Shown one piece after another: positions 18,397 through 25,671 of a DNA stretch of 64,000 bases. This stretch comes from CBFHMJ01 sp965656875 (GTDB lineage Bacteria; Pseudomonadota; Gammaproteobacteria; Enterobacterales; Alteromonadaceae), in NCBI GenBank assembly GCA_965656875.1, contig CBFHMJ010000041.1, positions 142,844 through 206,843 on the forward strand, read 5' to 3'. The translations under genes were made by a program, and so were the position numbers. Position 1 is the stretch's first letter, and each line of letters starts with the position of its first letter. Under the pieces are notes generated by a model. The model was not told where the DNA came from, searched no databases, and worked only from the letters and a program-made list of their open reading frames with translations.

Positions 18397-19466
18397 GTCA
18401 AATCTCCAATGTGATCACCCGGTTGCGACCGCCAAATTCACTGACTGAGCGACTAACACAGACGCTGATACAGCCATTGCCTGCAAACTGTCAGCAGTTT
18501 TCTGATGAATTTATCCAGCTCATCGGTGAAGACAATCTGGCAGCATTGCTGTTTTACGGTAGCCATAAATCCGGTTCTCAGAATCAGCGTAATGTATCTA
18601 TGGTTGATTTTTATGCGGTCATACGGGATGACGCTGTGAACCGGGTTTTGCTGCGCCTGATCGCTGGTGGTGAAGGGCAAGCAAATCTCTGGTCATTACT
18701 GAAGTTTGCGAAGTATCGACTCTTATACCAGTTCCTTGCTCCCTTGATTATCGACAAAGTGATGTTAAATGAGCAGCAACGGATTGAAGGTGGCGCGAAG
18801 TTTTGCCTGATTACTGAGAAACAACTCACGACTTATTTGTCGGACAGAGCGCCGGACAATCACCAACTTGCACGGTTTTCTCAGCCGATGCGGCTCTGTT
18901 ACCCCCGAACAGACGAGGGGATAAAAAAATCATTGCGCTGGCTGCTAAGTGCGCAACGACGCTCCTTTGATTTTATTAGCGAAAAACTCCCGAACTCGTT
19001 TGATGTCACTCAGTATTTGCGTATTTATCTACAAGAATGTTATCGCGCTGAATGTCGGCCGGAAACCTCGCAACGAGTAGACGATTTAATTGCAGCTGAA
19101 CACAACGAACTGACCGGCATTTATGGCGATATTCTTAAAGAGCGCACAATGTTACATCCCGGGTTTGACTGGTGTACGGAGTCCGACACTTTCAGTTTTG
19201 ATCATGACGTCCGTCGCACCTTCAGTGCGTCGTTACAGCAATTCAATGTTCGTCGCTCACAGGTTCGGGAAATAGGGCGCTGGGGGAAAAACATTGCGAC
19301 GTTCGACAGTTGGATGGAATACATTCTCGACAAGATAGAGCGTAGTGTTGCCCATCGCATTGAACCCAGTCCAGTGAGCAAGAAACTCTGGTTTATTACC
19401 CTGCCATACTTTTTTGTGGAATACCTGATTGCAAAACGCAGGTTTAAAAAAAGGAATTTGTCATGA
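18393..19466 (+). CDS. Nucleotidyltransferase-like protein, possibly Tam41-like
   Basis: 357 codons, overlapping both neighbours by 4 bases. Near residues 52-77 the sequence has FYGSHKSG, about ten residues, then MVDFYAVI. A Gly-Ser pair followed by D-x-x-x-x-V is the nucleotidyltransferase fold signature, and the YGS...MVDF wording is close to that of mitochondrial-type CDP-diacylglycerol synthase Tam41. The rest is helical, with a short hydrophobic segment near the C-terminus (LWFITLPYFFVEYLIA) followed by a basic tail, suggesting membrane binding. A role forming a CDP-lipid would suit the kinase-like first gene. This is a tentative reading. Confidence 0.4.
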   Translation: MSQISNVITRLRPPNSLTERLTQTLIQPLPANCQQFSDEFIQLIGEDNLAALLFYGSHKSGSQNQRNVSMVDFYAVIRDDAVNRVLLRLIAGGEGQANLWSLLKFAKYRLLYQFLAPLIIDKVMLNEQQRIEGGAKFCLITEKQLTTYLSDRAPDNHQLARFSQPMRLCYPRTDEGIKKSLRWLLSAQRRSFDFISEKLPNSFDVTQYLRIYLQECYRAECRPETSQRVDDLIAAEHNELTGIYGDILKERTMLHPGFDWCTESDTFSFDHDVRRTFSASLQQFNVRRSQVREIGRWGKNIATFDSWMEYILDKIERSVAHRIEPSPVSKKLWFITLPYFFVEYLIAKRRFKKRNLS

Positions 19467-20419
19467 CACAACCTCGTTTTCAACATACTGTCTCGACCGC
19501 AAAAAAAGCATTATTTGCCTTTAAGATCATCTCTGCGATCATCCTGTTTGTTTTTCTGTATCGCTATGCTTTGTCGAAAAATGTACTGGAACACATTCAA
19601 GCCATTCATTACCACTGGCTTGCGTTTGGTGTGTTATTGACGATTCCCATCGTTGCCCTGAGAGCAAAGCGCTGGTCACTGATCGTTGCTGAAAATGGGG
19701 TCGCGATGACGCATAAATCCCTGTTCAATGTATACGTGCCCAGTTTTACATTAGGATTGATAACGCCGGGCAGAGCGGGTGAGGTGATTCGGTGTAAACA
19801 CCTGTATGACAATGGCATGGCCGTCAAAACGTCGTTGTTAACCCTGGTGTTTGATCGCTTGTTTGATATCGTCCCAACGATTTTTATTTCAACTCTGTTT
19901 AGTTTTTACGTCATCGATAAAAATGTTGATGCCGATACCCGACAATGGCTGCTGATAATCGCTGGTGCTACCGTCGCTATTTGCCTGAGTGCATTGGTTA
20001 TTAGTCTGTGGCGAAGACGAAAGCAAACTAAATCAGATGCACAAGGTTTTCGTTACTCGTTCGCCTTGTTCTACAAATGCGCATTGCTCAGTATTACCTC
20101 TATTTTTATCTCTGCGCTGCAAGTCTATTTCTTTGCCAGTAGCGTTGAACTTAAAACATCCCCATTTGAGTCTTTTGGCTTTGCCAGCTTATCGGCGTTT
20201 GTTAGCCAACTACCGGTTGGTATTGGTGGAATTGGTAGTCGGGATTTAATTCTGGTGTATCTGCTTGAACAAGCCGGCAACCCAACAGAAACCGCTTTCT
20301 TGTTCGCCCAAACGTTTAATATCACCTTCGTCTGTTTAATTCTCATGGGATTATTACTGTCGATGATCATTAATCGCCATATCTTTAATGCCTTCAGGCA
20401 AAACTCAGCTAACGCATAG
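19463..20419 (+). CDS. LPG-synthase-TM / flippase-like domain membrane protein (UPF0104)
   Basis: 318 codons with about eight TM segments. The family hallmarks are LRAKRWSL after the second TM segment, then TPGRAGEVIR and VFDRLFDI, as in the membrane domain of MprF and in stand-alone proteins next to lipid glycosyltransferases. Such proteins are thought to move or present lipid-linked products across the inner membrane. As the last gene of the cluster it is the natural exporter or flippase candidate for the pathway product. A perfect 13-bp hairpin follows the gene. Confidence 0.8.
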   Translation: MTQPRFQHTVSTAKKALFAFKIISAIILFVFLYRYALSKNVLEHIQAIHYHWLAFGVLLTIPIVALRAKRWSLIVAENGVAMTHKSLFNVYVPSFTLGLITPGRAGEVIRCKHLYDNGMAVKTSLLTLVFDRLFDIVPTIFISTLFSFYVIDKNVDADTRQWLLIIAGATVAICLSALVISLWRRRKQTKSDAQGFRYSFALFYKCALLSITSIFISALQVYFFASSVELKTSPFESFGFASLSAFVSQLPVGIGGIGSRDLILVYLLEQAGNPTETAFLFAQTFNITFVCLILMGLLLSMIINRHIFNAFRQNSANA

Positions 20420-20444
20420 TTGCTCAATAATAGTTGCTCAATAA
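20417..20444 (+). repeat. 14-bp tandem duplication at the end of the cluster
   Basis: TAGTTGCTCAATAA is present twice in direct succession (20417-20430, 20431-20444). The first copy includes the stop codon of the flippase-like gene. It lies immediately before the terminator stem. Confidence 0.8.
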
Positions 20445-20484
20445 AAGTAAGAGAGTCTGACAGGCCGCTATCTCTCTTACTTTT
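20443..20484 (+). terminator. Terminator of the 11-gene cluster
   Basis: Arms AAAAGTAAGAGAG (20443-20455) and CTCTCTTACTTTT (20472-20484) give a perfect 13-bp stem with a 16-base loop. The A/T ends make it able to act in both directions, suiting its place between the cluster and the minus-strand repressor genes. Confidence 0.8.
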
Positions 20485-20626
20485 CTCACTCCTTCTGCAA
20501 AACATTAAACCTTAGGTCAGACAGGCAAAACTCGATGAGTGAAAAAGGTTACCAGGTCATTTCTCGGGTACACTGAACTATTACAACTGAGCTGATACGG
20601 CGGGATAATAAGCCCGCCATCGAACA

Positions 20627-20911
20627 CTAACCTACAATCTCCTTTAAAGCCTCAACATGTCCATTAAATGCAGTTCTTCCATCTTTTGTTAATGAAAGCC
20701 AGGTCCGTTGGCGACCATTTTCCGGACGTTTTTCCAGAAAGACATAACCAGCTTCTTCCAATGCTTTTAGTTGTTTTGACATCACTGAATCACTGACGTC
20801 AAGAAGCTCTGTGAGCGTTTTGAACTCTATCTCGGCGACGACGGCGAGTCGGGCGCAGATTTGGAGTCGGTTGGGCGCGTGGATCAGCGTGTCGAATTTT
20901 CCTTTACTCAT
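20627..20911 (-). CDS. Winged-helix (MarR/ArsR-like) transcriptional repressor
   Basis: 94 codons. A compact winged helix: helix LQICARLAVV, recognition helix VSDSVMSKQLKALEEAGYV, then a wing with EKRPENGRQRTWLSLT. This matches the small winged-helix DNA-binding family (HTH_27-like) that is usually paired with a membrane protein. It is the second gene of a two-gene unit, 13 bases after a four-TM protein. Three matching palindromes lie just before that unit, so autorepression is likely. Confidence 0.85.
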   Translation of the reverse strand: MSKGKFDTLIHAPNRLQICARLAVVAEIEFKTLTELLDVSDSVMSKQLKALEEAGYVFLEKRPENGRQRTWLSLTKDGRTAFNGHVEALKEIVG

Positions 20912-20924
20912 TGTTACTGTCCTT

Positions 20925-21398
20925 CTACTGCTTTTTTACCTGGCCCATACCACCGGGGAAAAACCGAAACATCACAAAAACCAGTGTGCCAGTGATGGCG
21001 GAAATCAGTATGACTAATGACGGATAACCCCATCCAGAAAAAGTTCGGGCGAGGGTATTAAGTCCGGCTGCGCCGATTGTGATAGCTATGACATACCACC
21101 ATTCAGCCTTGTTGTCTGGCATTTCACGCGGTGTGATGCCCAGTAAACGAGAGCGGTAAATATAAAAAATCACCGCAAGAATAAAAAATCCCATCGCGAT
21201 TCCGCCAAACAAACCCCAAAAGTTTTCGTGTCGGGCGCTTGCCATGCCGTAGACCTGAAATCCTGCCGATAGTGCCAGAATCAGGTTTAACCACAAAGGT
21301 GGTCGTAATGCCAGATTGGTTTTTTGATGAGCGTCGGATAATGCGTTTAGTGATGCTTTAGCTTCTTCGATGCTGATGTCGCTTTGTTGATCGGTCAT
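20925..21398 (-). CDS. Four-TM membrane protein paired with the repressor
   Basis: 157 codons with AGGAG before the ATG. A charged N-terminus of about 35 residues is followed by four hydrophobic segments (about 38-55, 60-80, 98-115, 120-140). The arrangement is that of small membrane proteins encoded next to HTH_27 regulators; the biochemical role is unknown. It is first in the operon and its promoter region carries three palindromic sites. Confidence 0.75.
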   Translation of the reverse strand: MTDQQSDISIEEAKASLNALSDAHQKTNLALRPPLWLNLILALSAGFQVYGMASARHENFWGLFGGIAMGFFILAVIFYIYRSRLLGITPREMPDNKAEWWYVIAITIGAAGLNTLARTFSGWGYPSLVILISAITGTLVFVMFRFFPGGMGQVKKQ

Positions 21399-21411
21399 GT
21401 TGCTTCTCCTT

Positions 21412-21430
21412 ACTTTCCACTATGGAAAGT
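21412..21430. promoter_or_regulatory. Operator 1 for the winged-helix repressor
   Basis: Perfect 8-bp arms ACTTTCCA and TGGAAAGT separated by three bases, 14 bases before the start codon of the membrane protein gene. A repressor here would block translation-proximal transcription. Confidence 0.7.
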
Positions 21431-21443
21431 ACTATAAAGGATC

Positions 21444-21462
21444 ACTTTCCACTTTGTAAAGT
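21444..21462. promoter_or_regulatory. Operator 2 for the winged-helix repressor
   Basis: ACTTTCCA with right arm TGTAAAGT: the same 19-base site with one mismatch in the right arm. It starts 32 bases from operator 1. Confidence 0.6.
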
Positions 21463-21466
21463 TAAA

Positions 21467-21485
21467 ACTTTCCACCATGGAAAGT
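21467..21485. promoter_or_regulatory. Operator 3 for the winged-helix repressor
   Basis: Perfect arms ACTTTCCA and TGGAAAGT around three bases, identical in half-sites to operator 1, starting 23 bases from operator 2. Confidence 0.7.
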
Positions 21486-21701
21486 ATTAGGTTCTTTCTT
21501 CGTTTGTCTCGGGTAGAAATTCACTCAACCGAGTCTTTTTCTACACAGCATTTACGCGATTTAAAGCGTGAAAATTAATGTGCTATCAGGTAACTCACCA
21601 GCAAAGCAGGATTCTTGTTGAAATTTATTTATTTTAAATATCATTGCTTTAAGTGCATTTTCCTCCGGTTATCTTCTCAGTTTTTCCCTTTCTGACTTTT
21701 C

Positions 21702-21717
21702 TGGCATCAATCTTGTG
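21702..21717 (+). promoter_or_regulatory. Possible sigma-54 promoter upstream of the T6SS cluster
   Basis: TGGCAT, five bases, TTGTG: the -24 GG and the spacing fit the sigma-54 consensus, but the -12 GC is GT. Many T6SS clusters use sigma-54. No activator gene is in the window. Confidence 0.25.
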
Positions 21718-21743
21718 ATTAACGCCCTCGAATGTAGTTCGTC

Positions 21744-21899
21744 ATGCAACATTTATCAGGTGGGTTAACGCTGTTTTTCGCTCCTGAAAATGTTCAGAAC
21801 GGCAGTTTGGATTGCAGCTGTGGACATCAGGTTCGTCGAATGCCCGGTAACAATAACAATCAGCGCCATGATTATTTGCTGACTCGTCGCAGCATTTAA
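21744..21899 (+). CDS. Possible 51-residue small protein, doubtful
   Basis: An ATG-started frame of 51 codons lies between the possible sigma-54 site and the small gene at 21996. It includes a CSCGHQVRR stretch. No good ribosome-binding site precedes it and I recognise no family. The rest of the gap from 21486 to 21995 shows nothing else that I can name. Confidence 0.2.
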   Translation: MQHLSGGLTLFFAPENVQNGSLDCSCGHQVRRMPGNNNNQRHDYLLTRRSI

Positions 21900-21995
21900 A
21901 CGGAAAGGCGGGTAATCAGGGGGTTGATTGTTTTTGTTTGGCGTGCCGGTACCAGCTGTTTGTGTTTGTACAACACCGGGATTGGAAGAGAAAAC

Positions 21996-22217
21996 GTGAG
22001 TGAAACAAATGATATTGCGCGATTAATCGAGAGGTATCTGCTGAGTCACCCTAATTCGGAAGACAACCTGGATGGCATCGCAAACTGGTGGATACAACGG
22101 CAGCTTATTGATGATTCAAAGTTAGCTGTGCAAACCGGAGTCGAACAACTGGTACAGCGCGGTGTTATCACGAGAGTGGTTAGAAACAACGACGTTTACT
22201 ATCGGTTGGTTCGATAA
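21996..22217 (+). CDS. Small winged-helix-like protein upstream of the T6SS sheath gene
   Basis: 73 codons from the GTG at 21996, chosen because GGAAGAG lies just upstream. The longer frame would add a Cys-rich unlikely N-terminus. The body looks helical, ending in VEQLVQRGVITRVVRNNDVYYRLV, which resembles a helix followed by a beta-hairpin wing. It may be a DNA-binding or protein-interaction accessory of the T6SS, since it is 60 bases upstream in the same direction. Function not recognised. Confidence 0.55.
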   Translation: MSETNDIARLIERYLLSHPNSEDNLDGIANWWIQRQLIDDSKLAVQTGVEQLVQRGVITRVVRNNDVYYRLVR

Positions 22218-22277
22218 CTGTACATAACCTACTGAATATACGTTCTTTTTAGTTCTAATTGATCAGGAGCTTTTATT

Positions 22278-24344
22278 TTGGATAGCATACAAAAAAAGCT
22301 TTCGCGAGTTCGGAAGCCACGAGTTCATATAACGTATGACGTTGAGCTTGGCGGCGCGATTGAGCAACGAGAGTTGCCTCTGATGGTCGCTGTGTTATCG
22401 GACTTATCCGGTCAGCCGAAAGAACCGCTTCCTCCGTTAAAGGAGCGGCAGTTCATTGAGATTGATCGTGATAATTTCGATGCCGTCATGCTTGGCTGTC
22501 ATGTTCGTTTAGCATTTGCTGCAACGGATCATACCGCCGCAACCGCAGGAGCCAAAACCAACCTGGAATTATTGTTTAAAGGCATTGATGACTTCACGCC
22601 ATTAGCGCTGGTTAAGCAAATTCCGGTGACATCTGTTCTGTATACCGCACGCAGCGAGCTGCGTGACTTGTTAGCAAAACTGGATGGTAATGATCCGCTG
22701 GATAAGCTGTTTGACGAGTTGCTGGGTGGCGAAGCATACCTGGCTGCGGCAGCAGAAAAAGCGAAGCAGGAAAAACAGAAAGAAGATCCGGAAATTTCAG
22801 AAGAAGACCTGGAGCAGGTCGGTGTTGATGCGCGAGACGCAGCAAAAGCCGCCGCTGAAGCGCTTCGAACTGAGATGGTTACTTTATTCGATGGTGTTGA
22901 AGATCGTTCTGCGGTTTCGCCTGGTGAGTTTGTAACCCGGTTGATTAAAGAAGGCCAAATCGCATTGTCTGATGATCAGGTGCCTTATGCACTGACGTTG
23001 TTAGGCGAAATGACGATGAGCATTCTGAAAGACTTCAAAGCGGATTCAAACGGCACAATGGCGGATCGTATTAACGACCGCGTTGCTGAGATCGATAACA
23101 CGCTAACGAAGCAAATCAATGAAGTGTTGCACACGCCATCATTCCAGCGACTGGAAGCGACCTGGCGCGGCATGCATTACTTTGTGATGAACACGGAAAC
23201 CAGCACTACGCTGAAAATTCGTGTGCTGAACGTGTCAAAAGATGACTTGCTGAAAGATCTGCAAAAAGCGGTTGAGTTTGATCAAAGCGCATTGTTTAAA
23301 AAGGTTTATGAGGAAGAGTTCGGCACCTATGGTGGCGATCCGTTCAGCTTTATTCTGGGTGATTACGAGTTTGGCCGTCATCCGGCTGATATTGAATTAC
23401 TGGAAAAAATCTCTGGTGTGGCTGCCGCAGCGCATGCACCGTTCGTTTCAGCAGCTTATGCCAAGCTGTTCGATCTGAAAGACTTCTTCAGCCTGGCGCA
23501 ACCGCGTGATCTGAGCAAAATCTTCGAAAGTAATGAGTTGATCAAATGGCGTAGTTTCCGCGAAAGCGATGACTCGCGTTATGTCTCTCTGACCTTACCG
23601 AAAGTCTTGCTACGTTTACCATATGGTGAAGAAACTGTGCCAGTGGAAGGATTTGATTTTGAAGAAGCGGTTGACGGTTCTGATGCATCAAAATACCTGT
23701 GGGGCAACCCGTCTTACATCCTGGGTCAGCGCATCACAAATGCATTCTCGAAATACGGCTGGTTAGCGGCAATTCGAGGCGTTGAAGGTGGTGGTCTGGT
23801 TGAAGGTCTTCCTGCGCATACATTCAAGACGCCAAAAGGTGACGTCAAACTGACGTGTCCAACTCAGGTGTCAATCAGTGATCGTCGTGAGAAGGAACTG
23901 AACGACCTTGGCTTCATGGCTATTCTGCACCGCAAAGGTTCAGACAAAGCGGCATTCTTTGGTGGTCAGACGGCCAATCAACCGAAGAAATACAACACTG
24001 ATGCAGCGAATGCCAACGCTCAAATCTCCAGTATGTTGCCTTACGTACTGAATGCCTCTCGTTTTGCTCATTACATCAAAGTCATTATGCGCGACAAGAT
24101 TGGTAGCTTTGCCACAAAAGAAAACGTGGCGACATTCCTGAATAACTGGATCGCCAGCTACGTGCTGATTGACGATGCAGCGCCGCAGGAAATGAAAGCG
24201 AAATATCCACTGCGTGACGCACGTATTGATGTCACTGATGTACCGGGTAGCCCGGGCAAATACACGGCAACGGTTTTCTTACGACCTCACTTCCAGCTGG
24301 AAGAGTTGTCTACTTCGATTCGTCTGGTAGCTGAGCTGCCGTAA
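22278..24344 (+). CDS. tssBC: Fused T6SS contractile sheath protein TssB-TssC
   Basis: 688 codons with a TTG start eight bases after CAGGAG. Residues about 1-165 match TssB/VipA: RKPRVHITYDVE near the start, ELPLMVAVLSDLSG, and the IDRDNFDAVM motif. A linker rich in Ala, Lys and Glu (about 165-212) follows. Residues about 215-688 match full TssC/VipB: PSFQRLEATWRGM, FILGDYEFG and the C-terminal sheath handshake region. In other T6SSs these are separate genes of about 165 and 490 codons. No independent tssB or tssC occurs in the window, so the sheath must assemble from the fusion. The protein forms the cytoplasmic contractile tube that drives the Hcp/VgrG needle. Confidence 0.92.
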   Translation: MDSIQKKLSRVRKPRVHITYDVELGGAIEQRELPLMVAVLSDLSGQPKEPLPPLKERQFIEIDRDNFDAVMLGCHVRLAFAATDHTAATAGAKTNLELLFKGIDDFTPLALVKQIPVTSVLYTARSELRDLLAKLDGNDPLDKLFDELLGGEAYLAAAAEKAKQEKQKEDPEISEEDLEQVGVDARDAAKAAAEALRTEMVTLFDGVEDRSAVSPGEFVTRLIKEGQIALSDDQVPYALTLLGEMTMSILKDFKADSNGTMADRINDRVAEIDNTLTKQINEVLHTPSFQRLEATWRGMHYFVMNTETSTTLKIRVLNVSKDDLLKDLQKAVEFDQSALFKKVYEEEFGTYGGDPFSFILGDYEFGRHPADIELLEKISGVAAAAHAPFVSAAYAKLFDLKDFFSLAQPRDLSKIFESNELIKWRSFRESDDSRYVSLTLPKVLLRLPYGEETVPVEGFDFEEAVDGSDASKYLWGNPSYILGQRITNAFSKYGWLAAIRGVEGGGLVEGLPAHTFKTPKGDVKLTCPTQVSISDRREKELNDLGFMAILHRKGSDKAAFFGGQTANQPKKYNTDAANANAQISSMLPYVLNASRFAHYIKVIMRDKIGSFATKENVATFLNNWIASYVLIDDAAPQEMKAKYPLRDARIDVTDVPGSPGKYTATVFLRPHFQLEELSTSIRLVAELP

Positions 24345-24390
24345 TCGTGGTTTTACCGTTGAATTTAAACCCGTACAGAGAGATTAACTG

Positions 24391-24996
24391 ATGGATTTAA
24401 TACTTTTGCAATTTGGTGACGACAGTTTCACCAAGCCTGACTCTGAACTCATGGGAGCATCGGGCGGCTCGTTAATCGACGGCGCGGATGGTCCGGATTG
24501 GTCAGCACTGGCTAATCAGGGCGCGGCTGGCGATTTTGATCCTGCGCGTTGTGTTGAGTTGGTGTCTATCAATCAGGGCATTCAGCAACAGGTTACGACA
24601 GATGTCAGTAACAGTGCGCGAACTTCCGGGCGACCGGTTGTGACGGATTTCACTTGTGTGAAATATGTCGATGTGTCTTCACCGAAGATGTACGACTACT
24701 GTCTACGCGCAAAAACGCTGGATACCGACCCATCTAAGCCAACCACTATTTTTGTACTCCGTAACTCAGGCGATCAGCTGAATATCATTATGCGATTTGA
24801 GCTTCGTCTGGCGTTAATCAGCGAAATTCAGTTCCAGTCCCATCCTAACGATATGGCGACTGAGCAGTTCAAACTGAACTTCACTGAAATCACCTGGCAT
24901 CATCAACTGCAAGGTGACGGTATGCAGAATAAAGGAACCATGGCGGCTGGCTGGAGTATCGCCAAAAACCGTCCAATTGGTGCCTTTTCGGCGTAA
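24391..24996 (+). CDS. hcp: T6SS inner tube protein Hcp (TssD)
   Basis: 201 codons, 46 bases after the sheath gene. Recognised by the Hcp core: a middle block CVKYVDVSSPKMYDY, and the C-terminal EQFKLNFTEITWHH strand pattern. It is longer than the usual 160-172 residues, with extra length in the Gly/Asp-rich N-terminal part (residues 15-45). Hexameric rings of this protein stack into the expelled tube inside the sheath. The 243-base gap to tssE holds no convincing gene. Confidence 0.85.
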   Translation: MDLILLQFGDDSFTKPDSELMGASGGSLIDGADGPDWSALANQGAAGDFDPARCVELVSINQGIQQQVTTDVSNSARTSGRPVVTDFTCVKYVDVSSPKMYDYCLRAKTLDTDPSKPTTIFVLRNSGDQLNIIMRFELRLALISEIQFQSHPNDMATEQFKLNFTEITWHHQLQGDGMQNKGTMAAGWSIAKNRPIGAFSA

Positions 24997-25239
24997 TGGT
25001 GATGATCGAGGATTCGGAAGGACTATCTGCGTGAGATTGCTGATTTCTCGATCATCTGATTACAGGTTTATGTATGACGATCTGGTCGGTGCCGGTACAG
25101 CTAATGCTGGCACCCTCTTAGCCCAGCCAGGGTGGAACCTGAGCGTGACGAGTACCGACTTTTTCAATGACTAACAACGTAATTTACTGAACTGATAGCA
25201 GTAGGTTGCATGAACAAACTGACTGACAAGCGAGGCGCT

Positions 25240-25632
25240 ATGAGTAAGACATTGTTTGAAAAGCTCTTGTATCCCCGAGCTGATATCAGCCTGGAGCAGT
25301 CAGTCGTGAATAACATTCAACATATTTTGTCATCTGGCGGTTATCTGGATGGCGATAAATCTCGTAGTGAGCGAACACCGGAAAAAGGTTTGAGAACATT
25401 GCCTCTCATTATGGACCAGGCCTCGGCCAGCGGTGCGGAACTGGAGGCGACCCGAGCAACGATAAAACGGTTGATATTACGACACGAGCCGCGAGTGAGT
25501 GGTGTTGATGTGTCGATAGAAATAGCCCACGGCATTGAAGGAAAATGCCGATTAAAACTGATGATACAAGATCAGGAAGTTGAACATATGTTCACGTTCC
25601 AGAAGCCAGATACCCAGACGTTGTCGGCGTAA
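25240..25632 (+). CDS. tssE: T6SS baseplate protein TssE (gp25-like)
   Basis: 130 codons from the ATG at 25240; an ATG at 25210 is possible. The sequence begins SKTLFEKLLYP and carries a region like RTLPLIMDQ, then EPRVSGVDVSIE and MFTFQ near the end, all typical of the phage gp25/lysozyme-like wedge protein. The position between hcp and tssF fits the baseplate order E-F-G. In the family TssE links the baseplate to the first sheath ring. Confidence 0.85.
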   Translation: MSKTLFEKLLYPRADISLEQSVVNNIQHILSSGGYLDGDKSRSERTPEKGLRTLPLIMDQASASGAELEATRATIKRLILRHEPRVSGVDVSIEIAHGIEGKCRLKLMIQDQEVEHMFTFQKPDTQTLSA

Positions 25633-25671
25633 GCGACGACCCTGATTAACCGGACTGAAGAGAGTTTTTGA

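Noticed and set aside
24997..25239. Possible small ORF and GGTGCC/GGCACC hairpin between hcp and tssE
   Set aside because: The frame is short, has no good ribosome-binding site, overlaps hcp in another frame, and the hairpin lacks a T tract.
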